Shown: piece by piece, positions 35,438-43,873 of the stretch | Layout of the letters: each line of letters opens with the position of its first letter | How positions within the stretch are numbered: the stretch's first letter is position 1 | Position numbers and translations under genes: made by a program | From: Snuella lapsa | GTDB taxonomy: Bacteria > Bacteroidota > Bacteroidia > Flavobacteriales > Flavobacteriaceae | NCBI RefSeq assembly: GCF_039539345.1 | Contig: NZ_BAABCY010000065.1 | Coordinates: 1-64,000, forward strand | Length of the DNA: 64,000 bases | Reading direction: 5' to 3' | The notes under the pieces: generated by a model | Told to the model about the DNA's origin: nothing | The model's input: only the letters and a program-made list of their open reading frames with translations | Databases searched by the model: none

Positions 35438-36859
35438 TTAGCTTTTTACAGGAACCAATGCTCCAACAGATTGTTTTAACTCCATCTTGGCCACTTTTTC
35501 ATCCTTACTAGAAAACCGAATAGCCAATGCCACCATACCAGTCATTACCACTATAATACCTATTATAAAATATCCTTGCGAAACAGCATCCGAAGCTGCT
35601 GCTGCCTGTGCAGTATTTATAGCATCCTCGCCCAAACCTTGACTAGCAGTTATTGCTGCTTTCTCTGCTATTGCCGATTTCGATTTAAGTAGTAAAGCCG
35701 CTAAAAAAGCCCCTACGTTACCCCCTGCCCCTACAATACCAGATACGGCTCCTATTGCTTTCTTATTTATAAATGGCACTACTGAAAATGTAGCACCTTC
35801 GGCCATTTGCACCGACAAACTAAACAAAATCAAAAATACGATCCCTAGTACAATACTGCTTGTCGTAGAAAAAGTAACCAGTATAATACCCTGTAGTGTT
35901 AACATAAAAGATAAAAACAAGACACGCCCTCGCAAACCTTTTAGCTTGCCAAACTTATCACCAAAAAAGCCCCCTAATGTTCTTGCAAAAATATTCATTA
36001 GGGCAAAAGATAATACAATGTTACCTGCTGTAATGCGCTCTAAATGAAACGTATTTTGTAAGTAATCATCCATCGTACCGTATACGGTAAGTTCTATCCC
36101 GAAGCAAGACGCATAGACCAAAAACAGAATCCATATTCTGTAATCGGTTATAACCTCCATAAACTTTATTTGCGTCTTTTTTACAACAACCGCTTCCCCC
36201 GCGGTTCTTAGTTCTTTAAAGTTACCCTCTGGTGTATCCTGTGTAAAAAAGTAATACACCAATCCCATTAAAAAACATATCACACCTGCAATCACCATCG
36301 CATAACGCCACGCTTCCGATTCTGCAACACCAAAACCTACAACAGCCGCCGCAATTAAAGGCATTCCCAATCGGTTAGCGCCTCCTCCCAAATTCCCCCA
36401 TCCCGCAGAAGTTGCATTAGCGGTTCCTACTACATTAGGAGCAAACATTAATGACGTGTGTACTTGTGTTATAACAAATGAAGCCCCTATAAAACCAATA
36501 AACAACCTACATATTAAAAATTGAAGTGGCGTTTGTACCAAGCCACATAAAACAACCGGGATAGCCCCAAGCATTAAAAGAAACGTATAACACAAACGAG
36601 GACCATATTTGTCGCATAATTTACCTATAAGCAAACGTGCGAAAACAGTTCCCGAAACTGCTAATATAATCGAGTTCCACTTTTGGTCGGGCGTTAATCC
36701 CAAATCCTTAACCACATCAGGCATAAAGGGCACTATACCAAACCATGCGAAAAAACACATGAAAAATGAAATAGACGTAATCCAAAATGTACGTATCGGA
36801 ATCGCTTTAAAATCCAGTAAATTTAGTTTTGTTGCCTTGGTTGCACTTAGATTTGTCAT
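35438..36859 (-). CDS. narK: Nitrate/nitrite transporter, major facilitator superfamily
   Basis: This 473-residue protein has twelve hydrophobic segments and the nitrate-porter features of the NarK/NasA family: the glycine-rich GWGNLGGGANRLGMPLI segment near 155-170 and AISGIVGAGGNVGAFLA-type sequence near 365-380. It brings nitrate into the cytoplasm for the reductase encoded 127 bp downstream. A hydrophilic and alanine-rich loop (about 395-430) precedes the last helix. It is the first gene of its transcript, and its promoter region (36881-36924) carries repeated TACGTA sites shared with nirB. Confidence 0.94.
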   Translation of the reverse strand: MTNLSATKATKLNLLDFKAIPIRTFWITSISFFMCFFAWFGIVPFMPDVVKDLGLTPDQKWNSIILAVSGTVFARLLIGKLCDKYGPRLCYTFLLMLGAIPVVLCGLVQTPLQFLICRLFIGFIGASFVITQVHTSLMFAPNVVGTANATSAGWGNLGGGANRLGMPLIAAAVVGFGVAESEAWRYAMVIAGVICFLMGLVYYFFTQDTPEGNFKELRTAGEAVVVKKTQIKFMEVITDYRIWILFLVYASCFGIELTVYGTMDDYLQNTFHLERITAGNIVLSFALMNIFARTLGGFFGDKFGKLKGLRGRVLFLSFMLTLQGIILVTFSTTSSIVLGIVFLILFSLSVQMAEGATFSVVPFINKKAIGAVSGIVGAGGNVGAFLAALLLKSKSAIAEKAAITASQGLGEDAINTAQAAAASDAVSQGYFIIGIIVVMTGMVALAIRFSSKDEKVAKMELKQSVGALVPVKS

Positions 36860-36880
36860 AACTTATAAATTTTATACGTA

Positions 36881-36924
36881 CAAATCTAAGTATAAATACG
36901 TAACAAACACAATCCAAATACGTA
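36881..36924 (-). promoter_or_regulatory. narK promoter with TACGTA operator sites
   Basis: On the minus strand TAGATTTG (36881-36888) fits the -7 consensus TAnnTTTG and would start RNA near 36874. TACTTA overlaps it, TACGTA lies four bases further upstream (36897-36902), and TTTG follows (36904-36907). Further TACGTA copies are at 36875-36880 and 36919-36924, so the three TACGTA sites are exactly 22 bp apart. The TTTG to -7 distance of 15 bases is shorter than the usual -33 spacing, which suggests a need for an activator. Confidence 0.65.
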
Positions 36925-37325
36925 TTCATTTAATAATTATAAATATGATAATTATAAAAAGCCCCAATTAAGAATCCGTTAAAAAGACAGCCCCTAAACA
37001 GTAAAAAAAACACTTAATCTACCAACAACAACATTAACTAACCATTTCTTTACTTAGCAAATAACACCCTACCAGTATTGATTTAAAATTGCTTGAATAA
37101 AGCGCAGCTATTTTTTACTTGGCGACAAAGAAAACACAAGTGTGACAAAGTTACGGTTAAGCCCTATTTTACAGCACTCTCGTAAAAAGGCAAACTTTAG
37201 TAAGTAATTTTAATATTAGCAATAAGATTTCTAAGTTAACAGCCTGTATGTTATTTCAGAAGGAGCCAATAAAGTGAAACAACACACAAAAGCGCATAGT
37301 TTTAACTAAATTTGAGGTCTATAAA
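36925..37325. other. Intergenic region between narK and the response regulator
   Basis: Beyond the narK promoter these 400 bp hold no ORF with protein-like sequence, no clear terminator hairpin and no RNA family I recognise. The base composition is similar to other intergenic DNA of the window, with A-rich and C-poor runs. A TAAGTA at 37200-37205 resembles half of the operator pattern but stands alone. Confidence 0.4.
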
Positions 37326-37988
37326 TCAAACCAACTGGTACTCTTTTGCCTTATCCATAAGCTCTTTAAGATTTTTTACATCCATTTTTTTCATCAAATT
37401 AAAACGATGTACCTCAGCCGTTCGCTTACTAATATTGAGTTCTTCGGCAATATCTTTATTGATCTTTAATTGAAGTACAAGCTCTAAAATTTGCTTTTCA
37501 CGCTTGGTAAGGTGAAATGGTGCCTCAACACTAGGTTTAGGCGGACTCACCCTACTTACATTACCACTTATAAAGTTATTCATAATAATAGACGAGATAT
37601 CTCCTGTAAAATACTTACCACCAGAAGCCACTTTATTTAGCGCTTTAATAAATTCGTCTTTACTAGCCCCCTTTAACAAATAACCGTCTGCCCCCGCCTG
37701 AATAGCCTGTACTACATACTCTTCAGAATCATGCATAGAAAGCACCAACGTCCGTACATCGTTATAGCTATTATTGATAGCCCTTACTACTTCAATGCCA
37801 TTCATTTCGGGCATACGAATGTCTACAACCAAAACATGAGGCTTATTGTTTTTAACAACTTCCAATGCTTCCTTTCCATTTGAAGCCTCGTCAATAACCT
37901 CAATACCCGATTGATCTTCTAAAAGTGCCTTAATACCATCCCTTACCAGTTCGTGGTCATCTGCTAAAACTACATGAATAACATCCAT
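37326..37988 (-). CDS. NarL/FixJ-type response regulator
   Basis: This 220-residue protein has a receiver domain (about 1-120) with the acid pair Asp10 and Asp11 and the phosphorylated Asp56 in VVDIRMPEMNG, then a LuxR-type helix-turn-helix (about 150-216, LTKREKQILELVLQLKINKDIAEELNISKRTAEVH). It is encoded after the NarX-like sensor kinase at 38194, with 205 bp between, and before narK. It most likely binds the TACGTA sites at narK, nirB and its own upstream region and switches on nitrate and nitrite assimilation. Confidence 0.94.
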   Translation of the reverse strand: MDVIHVVLADDHELVRDGIKALLEDQSGIEVIDEASNGKEALEVVKNNKPHVLVVDIRMPEMNGIEVVRAINNSYNDVRTLVLSMHDSEEYVVQAIQAGADGYLLKGASKDEFIKALNKVASGGKYFTGDISSIIMNNFISGNVSRVSPPKPSVEAPFHLTKREKQILELVLQLKINKDIAEELNISKRTAEVHRFNLMKKMDVKNLKELMDKAKEYQLV

Positions 37989-38004
37989 AAATTATTGTTT
38001 AATA

Positions 38005-38032
38005 AACTATCTTTAGGTTGCCCCAGATAGTT
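38005..38032 (-). other. Hairpin in the leader of the response regulator gene
   Basis: AACTATCT (38005-38012) pairs perfectly with AGATAGTT (38025-38032), 16 bases before the ATG. No T-run follows. It may affect translation of the regulator. Confidence 0.4.
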
Positions 38033-38074
38033 ATAAGAAAAATACTTTTAATTTCGAGGCAAACTCAAAACAAT

Positions 38075-38136
38075 AAAGAATTTCTTGAAACGAACTATCC
38101 CCGACGCTGAGCGTCGAGGAATTCTTTTTGATTAAA
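38075..38136. repeat. Dispersed palindromic repeat, copy 3 (most complete)
   Basis: AAAGAATTTCTTGAAACG, then ACTATCCC, a hairpin CGACGC-TGA-GCGTCG, and GAGGAATTCTTTTTGATTAAA. The outer AAAGAATT and AATTCTTT can also pair. It lies 57 bp after the stop of the sensor kinase gene, inside the kinase-regulator gap. Confidence 0.8.
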
Positions 38137-38173
38137 ACCCCGATTATCGCGTAAGTACAAAACTACTGAATTT

Positions 38174-38189
38174 TACGTAATACTACGTA
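38174..38189 (-). promoter_or_regulatory. Paired TACGTA sites between sensor kinase and regulator
   Basis: Two TACGTA hexamers (38174-38179 and 38184-38189) are ten bases apart, the same step as between TACGTA and TACTTA at narK and nirB. On the minus strand a TTTG stands seven bases upstream and TAAAATTC overlaps the downstream hexamer as a poor -7 box. It may give the regulator its own, autoregulated promoter about 185 bp before its start codon. Confidence 0.45.
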
Positions 38190-38193
38190 ACCC

Positions 38194-40005
38194 TTACAAA
38201 GGAATATTTAAAGTCACTCGTGTTCCTTTACCCGGCTCTGAACTAAGAAATAAACGCCCATTTATATAAGTAATGCGCTCTTGCATAAAGGTCATGCCCA
38301 TTCCCCCATCACCATTTTTGACATGCTTTACTTTATCTGGGTCAAACCCCTTACCATTATCATCAATCACAATACTCAACAAGTTTTCACTATGCGCCAG
38401 AGATACCAATATATGCGTGGAATCTGCATATTTTATAGCATTATTAATAGCTTCCTGCGTGATCCTGTATATGTTAATTTCCGTTAGGGAATCCAAACGT
38501 TGGTTAAAATTGGTCTTATTGTAAAACACAATTTGTTTTCCGGTAAGCTTAGATAACTCTTGCGTAAGCTTAGTAATAGCAGGGACAATACCATGATCGG
38601 TAAGCTCTGGAGGTGTTAAATTAAAGGTTGCCGTTCTTACCCCCTTAATAATATTGGTTGTCAATTCCTTTAAGTGATCAATCTTTGAAGCTGTTTTTTC
38701 AATATCCGAAATATCGATACTCTCCAGATTGTATTTTAACCCTGTAAGCATCTGTCCAATACCATCATGGACATCCTTTGCAATACGGTTTTGCTCCTTT
38801 TCCTGATTTTCAATAATCTTACTGGAAATGATCTTTTGCTGACTCATTTTTTCCTCAAAACGCGTCTTGGTTAAGTGTTCAATTTCCAACTGAGCTTCTT
38901 TTCGCTCAGTAATCTCCGAAGCTATAATGAGTAACTCCGATGTATCATCGGTGGGATTAAAAGGAATGATAGCCATTTCCAGCCAAATTCCTTCACCGTC
39001 CTTTGTGGTTGCTTTTACCTCGCCTTGCCAACCTGTTTTTTTATGCTTTGAAATCAAATCGTCTATAATCATCCGTTCATTTTCATGGATGGATAGGATT
39101 TCAGAAAAATTAGCACTTGCCTTAAATCTATTAAACTTAAAAAGCCGGGAAAATTTATTTCCCATATGCACGACACTTCCATTGGACAAAATACGAGCAA
39201 ACAAAAGTGTTTCGTCCATAGCATGGCTCAAAGCACGCAATTCCTTAATGGATTTTTCCTTAGCCACACTTAGCACATCAGCATCATAAGCCATTTTCTT
39301 AGCTTTTTTTTCTGCAACAAGCAGCTCTGTCAAGGTCTGTTTTACACTCTTTGCTGTTGGCCAGAAAATAAAAAGAAATTCGAAAAGCAATATTAAAAGA
39401 GTTAGCGCTGTTAGCAATAGCTCTAAACGCCTTAACCAATTTACTTTTTCATCAGCTTCCCTATCATACTGGTTAACAATTTTATCCATTACAGACAAAA
39501 AATCAGCTTCAGTTTTCTTTATAGTGGTAATATCATCAACATAAGAACCAATTTTAAACGTCGGCCGTTCCTCAATCGTTTCAACAATACGTTTTGAAGC
39601 CTCGCTAATGGTTTTAAAGGATACATTCAGCCTTTTAAACAAATTAGTAACAACCACACTGTTATTACCAGGCAATCCTAAGCTATCATTTCCGCTTTGT
39701 AGCGACTCATGTGACACTTGCCACAAAGCCAGTGTTGCTTTAATGCTGTCCTTGATCCTTAAAGCTTTACCCAAATCATCTTCAGCTGCCAAAGAAACGA
39801 TTTCCTTGGTTAGCTTCTGACTTAGCATACGCTGCCTTCCCGCTACATTTATGACTGTTGAATCACTTTCTTGATCGCGCAAATGCTTTCTTATAAGCAC
39901 TTGACTAACCACCACCGAAAGTGCAATAGTACTTAAGGCAATAACATATAAACGGCTTAACTTATCGAACGTTCGCTGATCTAAAGAATTCCCATTTTTA
40001 CGCAT
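38194..40005 (-). CDS. NarX/NarQ-like nitrate-sensing histidine kinase
   Basis: This 603-residue membrane kinase has two membrane helices (about 19-38 and 195-216) around a periplasmic helical sensor domain. INVAGRQRMLSQKL at 52-65 resembles the P-box of NarX and NarQ, which binds nitrate. A PAS domain follows (about 257-368), then the HisKA_3 dimerisation domain with the phosphorylated His413 in AKDVHDGIG, and the ATPase domain with N-box near 515-527 and GDGGMGM at 565-571. It starts 14 bp after the DUF4202 gene, so it belongs to the nirB operon. It should phosphorylate the regulator at 37326. Confidence 0.93.
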   Translation of the reverse strand: MRKNGNSLDQRTFDKLSRLYVIALSTIALSVVVSQVLIRKHLRDQESDSTVINVAGRQRMLSQKLTKEIVSLAAEDDLGKALRIKDSIKATLALWQVSHESLQSGNDSLGLPGNNSVVVTNLFKRLNVSFKTISEASKRIVETIEERPTFKIGSYVDDITTIKKTEADFLSVMDKIVNQYDREADEKVNWLRRLELLLTALTLLILLFEFLFIFWPTAKSVKQTLTELLVAEKKAKKMAYDADVLSVAKEKSIKELRALSHAMDETLLFARILSNGSVVHMGNKFSRLFKFNRFKASANFSEILSIHENERMIIDDLISKHKKTGWQGEVKATTKDGEGIWLEMAIIPFNPTDDTSELLIIASEITERKEAQLEIEHLTKTRFEEKMSQQKIISSKIIENQEKEQNRIAKDVHDGIGQMLTGLKYNLESIDISDIEKTASKIDHLKELTTNIIKGVRTATFNLTPPELTDHGIVPAITKLTQELSKLTGKQIVFYNKTNFNQRLDSLTEINIYRITQEAINNAIKYADSTHILVSLAHSENLLSIVIDDNGKGFDPDKVKHVKNGDGGMGMTFMQERITYINGRLFLSSEPGKGTRVTLNIPL

Positions 40006-40019
40006 TGCCCTTTTACTTG

Positions 40020-40604
40020 TTAAGCGATAGCTTGTTTAATTAAAGATAAATCTTTCTCCGAAAATTTAAGTTTTAAGGCAGCCTCATGGCCTGCTTCCGA
40101 CATTTTCCCCCAGGTTTTCTTTAAAATATCGATCACCTTTTCGTCAACATGCTTAGCTGCAAACTCCTCGAAGTAATAATCAAGGAACACCAAACATATG
40201 ACATCCTCTAAGGTTTGGCTCCCTTCATCTTTCTTAATCAGCTTTTTATTAATTAAAAAAGCAACACGCTCTATAAAGTCTTCCTCATACCCAACTTCTT
40301 TTAAAATCTCCGACGTTAAATCGGCATGCATTCTTTTAAGGGTCTCGCGCCATTTCAAATACCCAACGCGATCCATTGGATAGTCGTCCCTTGGTATTTT
40401 CCAACGACAAATATGCTGTGCCCTTGCCGCTATTTGAAGTGCTTCGGATGCATCTGGTTTAAACTGCAACAATTTTTGGGTCATGCGTTGCGAATACAAC
40501 AGCTCTTTAGAAAAAGCAATGTCGTTCACCTGGTAAGTGTTAATATCTTCTGAATTTTTATTATCTATTAATATAATAGCACTTTCAAATCGTGTTGGTT
40601 TCAT
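40020..40604 (-). CDS. DUF4202 family protein
   Basis: This 194-residue protein has no signal peptide or membrane segment. It is mainly helical and agrees with DUF4202 over its whole length, with conserved stretches AARAQHICRWKIPRDDYP (about 61-78), RVGYLKWR and LEDVICLVFLDYYFEEF (about 132-148). The histidine and acid pattern could suit a metal or nucleotide site, but no reaction is known to me. It is tightly packed between nirD (14 bp) and the sensor kinase (14 bp), which ties it to nitrite reduction or to its control. Confidence 0.85.
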   Translation of the reverse strand: MKPTRFESAIILIDNKNSEDINTYQVNDIAFSKELLYSQRMTQKLLQFKPDASEALQIAARAQHICRWKIPRDDYPMDRVGYLKWRETLKRMHADLTSEILKEVGYEEDFIERVAFLINKKLIKKDEGSQTLEDVICLVFLDYYFEEFAAKHVDEKVIDILKKTWGKMSEAGHEAALKLKFSEKDLSLIKQAIA

Positions 40605-40618
40605 AATTCCGTTATTCG

Positions 40619-40996
40619 TTAATCTATAAAGCCAATATACACATTTCCATCTTTTATTTTAACAGGATAGGTTGCAATTTTCAGATCTTCTCCTCCTAAA
40701 TTCGACCCGTCTTCCAAAGAGAAATTCTTTTTGTGCATAGGACATGCAACCTTAGGCACACCATCCTTATCCCCTATCATCCCTAAGGACAAGACCATCT
40801 CCATTTTATGTGGACACAAATTCTGGCAGGCATACCACTTGTTGGTTCTGGTAAAATTATAAACAGCTATCTGCTTGGATTTGTACTTTATACAAGCTCC
40901 GCTGTTCTCCGGAAAATCGGATACCCCACCAACTTTAAACCATGTTTTCACACTATCCCCTCTTACTGTCTGGTATTGTTCAAGAATATTTTCCAT
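40619..40996 (-). CDS. nirD: Nitrite reductase small subunit (Rieske-type)
   Basis: This 125-residue protein has a Rieske 2Fe-2S fold: Cys61-Pro-His63 and Cys85-x-x-His88 (CPHK and CPMH) are the cluster ligands. NirD is the small partner of NADH-dependent nitrite reductase NirB, which reduces nitrite to ammonium in the cytoplasm. The gene follows nirB, with an unusual 264-bp gap containing an 80-bp tandem repeat. It is closely packed with the DUF4202 gene downstream. Confidence 0.94.
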   Translation of the reverse strand: MENILEQYQTVRGDSVKTWFKVGGVSDFPENSGACIKYKSKQIAVYNFTRTNKWYACQNLCPHKMEMVLSLGMIGDKDGVPKVACPMHKKNFSLEDGSNLGGEDLKIATYPVKIKDGNVYIGFID

Positions 40997-41080
40997 AATT
41001 ATAATATGTTATTTCTAAATTATTTCTGGCCATTTTCACAAAGGCCAGGCTTTTCATTATATGCTTATATGTTAATGTGT

Positions 41081-41240
41081 TGATGCGTTTATGCCTTGAA
41101 CCGAAGCTTCCAATAACAGTTAAACAATTACACGATTAAACAGCTAAAATGTTTATGCGTTGATGCGTTTATTTGTTGAACCAAAGTTTCCAATTAAACA
41201 GCTTAACAATTCCACGATTAAACGATTACACGATTTTAAA
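41081..41240. repeat. Imperfect tandem repeat of 80 bp between nirB and nirD
   Basis: TGATGCGTTTAT starts both units (41081 and 41161), followed by TTGAACCnAAGnTTCCAAT in each. Shorter ACGATTAAAC-like units recur between and after them. The repeats contain no ORF. They lengthen the gap inside what is otherwise a compact operon, so they may change the ratio of NirB to NirD, or simply be a neutral expansion. Confidence 0.65.
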
Positions 41241-41260
41241 CAATTACACAACTAAACAAC

Positions 41261-43780
41261 TTAACTCCAAGCCTTTGGCATCTTTTGATCCCGCATCGGC
41301 ACAAACACCAAGTTATCATCTGTATCGTCAGAGTTTACAAAATGCTTAAAACGCTTGCGTATGTTAGGGTCTTCTATAGCTTGTTTCCATTCACACTCGT
41401 ACTTATCGATTAGCCCCTTCATTTCTTCTTCCAAGTCTTCTGCAATGCCTAAAGAATCTTCTATAACAACTTGCTTTAAATATTCAATCCCACCATCCAG
41501 TTTATCCAACCAAGGCGCTGTTCGCACCAAAGGACCTGCTGTTCTAATATAGTACATGAGGAATCTATCTAAGTATTTAACGGCTGTCTCATCATCTAAC
41601 TGCTCCGCAAAAAGCACAGCATGTTTAGGTGTTGCTCCTCCATTTCCACATACATATAAATTCCAACCGCCTTCAACAGCTATTAAACCAAAATCTTTAC
41701 CTCTAGCCTCTGCACATTCACGAATACAACCAGACACTCCCCCTTTTAGTTTATGTGGTGAGCGCAACCCCCTATACCTGTTTTCTATTTCTATGGCAAA
41801 CGTGACACTTTCGTGCATACCGTAACGGCACCAAGTAGAGCCTACACAACTTTTAACAGTACGCAACGATTTTCCATAAGCATGCCCACTTTCAAAACCA
41901 GCATCGATTAAATCCTTCCAAATAAGGGGCAATTCATGCAATTGTGCTCCAAACAAGTCAATACGTTGCCCACCTGTTATCTTGGTATACAAGTCATACT
42001 TTTTTGCAACCTCGCCCAAAACAATCAGTTTATCAGGGGTAATCTCGCCACCAGGCACTCTCGGCACAACGGAATAGGTCCCGTTACGTTGAATGTTTGC
42101 CAAAAAGCGGTCGTTTGTATCCTGTATTGCTACCTGACGATTAGGTGTCTCCATATAGATACTTGCAAAAATAGAGGCCACAAGCGGTTTACAAACTTCG
42201 CAGCCATGCCCTTCTCCAAACAAGTTAAGTGCCTCGTCGTAATCCTTTACCTTATTGATCTTAATAAGATCGTATAACTCTTGTCTGTTAAATGCAAAAT
42301 GTTCACAAATCGTTTCCTTGACTTCTTTGCCTTGTGACTTTAAGGTTTCATTAACCAAATCTACTACCATTGGTTTGCATCCGCCACAGCCAGTTGTAGC
42401 TTTTGTTTTAGTTATCACTTCCCCGAGGTTATTACAACCTCCTTCTGTAATGGAACAGCAGATGTCGCCTTTGGTTACACTTTCACATGAACACACTTGA
42501 GCAACATCTGGAATATCCATTACACTACCAAATGAAGATCCGCCTTCCCCACGTCCACCAATAATCAATTCTTCAGCTTCTTCTGGGATTGGCAAGCCAT
42601 TTAAATAAATTTGATGTAGCATATTATAATCGGAGGCATCACCAATTAAAATACCACCCAGCAACGATTTGCCGTCATGACTAACATTAATACGCTTATA
42701 TAGGTTTTTAGTCTTATTTTCATAAACGATGGAATATCCTTTTTCTACAGGCATAAACGGTTCACCATAACTGGCCACATCAACACCTATTAACTTTAAT
42801 TTGGTAGACAGATCTATAGTATCCTGCATTAAAACATCTGTATTTCCTAAAATCTGATTCACTGCCACCTCAGCCATATCATAACCAGGAGCCACTAAAC
42901 CATAAATCATCTGGTTGAACAATGCAACCTCTCCGATGGCATAAATCTCGGGGTCGGAGGTTTGCATTTTATTGTTTACAACAATACCACCTCGAACGCC
43001 CATTTCCAGGTTACAGGTTCTTCCTAATTCGTCCCGCGGACGAATACCAGCCGACACGACCAACATCTCCACATCTATCTTATCATATTCGCCAAACTCC
43101 ATACCCGTAATGGCATCATCTCCCAAAATCTTATTGGTTGCTTTAGACAAATGCACCTGAATTCCTAAGGACTCTATTTTCTCCTGCAATACTTTACTTC
43201 CACGTGTATCCAGCTGTCTGGGCATTAATTTAGGGGCAAATTCAACAACATGGGGTTCAAACCCCATATCTAAAACCGCTTTTGCTGCCTCCAACCCCAA
43301 AAGCCCCCCTCCAAGAACGGCAGCCTTTACGGTTTCATTAGTACCCTTTTTTAAGATTTCTGCATAGGCCAGCATGGATTCTAGGTCTTCAATAGTTCTG
43401 TAAACAAAAACGCCCTTCTTTTCGATACCGTTTATGTTAGGGACAAAAGGAGCAGACCCTGTAGCTAATACTAAATAGTCGTACTTATAGTGGATATCTT
43501 CAGAAGACGTAATCTTCTTTGACGCCCTGTGAATATCTGTAATACGTTGGTTTGTAATCAATTCTATACCATGCGACTCATACCAAGATCGCGGTGCCAT
43601 TTCCAAGGCTTTAGCATCTTGGTTTTCAAAGTATTCACTCAAATGAACACGATCATACGCAGGTCTTGGCTCTTCACCAAAAACAGTAATTTGATAGCCT
43701 TTAGCGTTCGATTGTGCTACAAATTTCTCACAAAACTTATAACCAACCATACCATTTCCAACAACGATTATTTTTTTCAT
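41261..43780 (-). CDS. nirB: NADH-dependent nitrite reductase, large subunit
   Basis: This 839-residue protein matches NirB in full. The FAD site is VVGNGMVG at the N-terminus and the NADH site AVLGGGLLGLEAA near 154-166. Two BFD-like 2Fe-2S regions follow, with Cys430, Cys432, Cys465 and Cys468, and then Cys527 and Cys530. A ferredoxin-like half-domain leads to the siroheme and 4Fe-4S cysteines 645, 651, 685 and 689 (CVGSTWC and CIREC). It reduces nitrite to ammonium with six electrons. The leader of about 100 bases contains a block shared with a discoidin lipoprotein gene, and the promoter shares its operator with narK. Confidence 0.97.
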   Translation of the reverse strand: MKKIIVVGNGMVGYKFCEKFVAQSNAKGYQITVFGEEPRPAYDRVHLSEYFENQDAKALEMAPRSWYESHGIELITNQRITDIHRASKKITSSEDIHYKYDYLVLATGSAPFVPNINGIEKKGVFVYRTIEDLESMLAYAEILKKGTNETVKAAVLGGGLLGLEAAKAVLDMGFEPHVVEFAPKLMPRQLDTRGSKVLQEKIESLGIQVHLSKATNKILGDDAITGMEFGEYDKIDVEMLVVSAGIRPRDELGRTCNLEMGVRGGIVVNNKMQTSDPEIYAIGEVALFNQMIYGLVAPGYDMAEVAVNQILGNTDVLMQDTIDLSTKLKLIGVDVASYGEPFMPVEKGYSIVYENKTKNLYKRINVSHDGKSLLGGILIGDASDYNMLHQIYLNGLPIPEEAEELIIGGRGEGGSSFGSVMDIPDVAQVCSCESVTKGDICCSITEGGCNNLGEVITKTKATTGCGGCKPMVVDLVNETLKSQGKEVKETICEHFAFNRQELYDLIKINKVKDYDEALNLFGEGHGCEVCKPLVASIFASIYMETPNRQVAIQDTNDRFLANIQRNGTYSVVPRVPGGEITPDKLIVLGEVAKKYDLYTKITGGQRIDLFGAQLHELPLIWKDLIDAGFESGHAYGKSLRTVKSCVGSTWCRYGMHESVTFAIEIENRYRGLRSPHKLKGGVSGCIRECAEARGKDFGLIAVEGGWNLYVCGNGGATPKHAVLFAEQLDDETAVKYLDRFLMYYIRTAGPLVRTAPWLDKLDGGIEYLKQVVIEDSLGIAEDLEEEMKGLIDKYECEWKQAIEDPNIRKRFKHFVNSDDTDDNLVFVPMRDQKMPKAWS

Positions 43781-43872
43781 CTGTTTACATTTTATTGTTT
43801 TTCATCGGTCAGATGTAATTCGCCAAAAACATCTCAGTTAAGCATCAAGATTTATTATGGCTCATTTCATAA
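43781..43872 (-). promoter_or_regulatory. Conserved 92-base nirB leader
   Basis: This block fills nearly the whole predicted 5' untranslated region, from about ten bases after the predicted start point to the ATG. It aligns with 22898-22990 upstream of a discoidin lipoprotein gene, with the same length to one base and the same AGATGT/ACATCT pairing around GGCGAATT. Its fit between start point and start codon favours a cis-acting RNA over a DNA operator. Confidence 0.6.
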
Positions 43873-43873
43873 C

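Noticed and set aside
38187..38196. A TAAGGGT match to the ECF-type -35 box on the minus strand at the end of the sensor kinase gene.
   Set aside because: The TAA is the kinase stop codon and no CGTA follows at 14-16 bases; CGTA is nearer and belongs to the TACGTA pair. I count it as chance.
41081..41260. Repeated ACGATTAAAC-like units as a possible CRISPR array.
   Set aside because: The units are short, diverged and unevenly spaced, with no unique spacers of constant length and no cas genes in the window.
41936..43160. Several open frames of 60-113 codons on the plus strand within nirB, and similar ones within other long minus-strand genes.
   Set aside because: They lie wholly antisense to well-supported conserved genes and their translations have no family resemblance or start signals.
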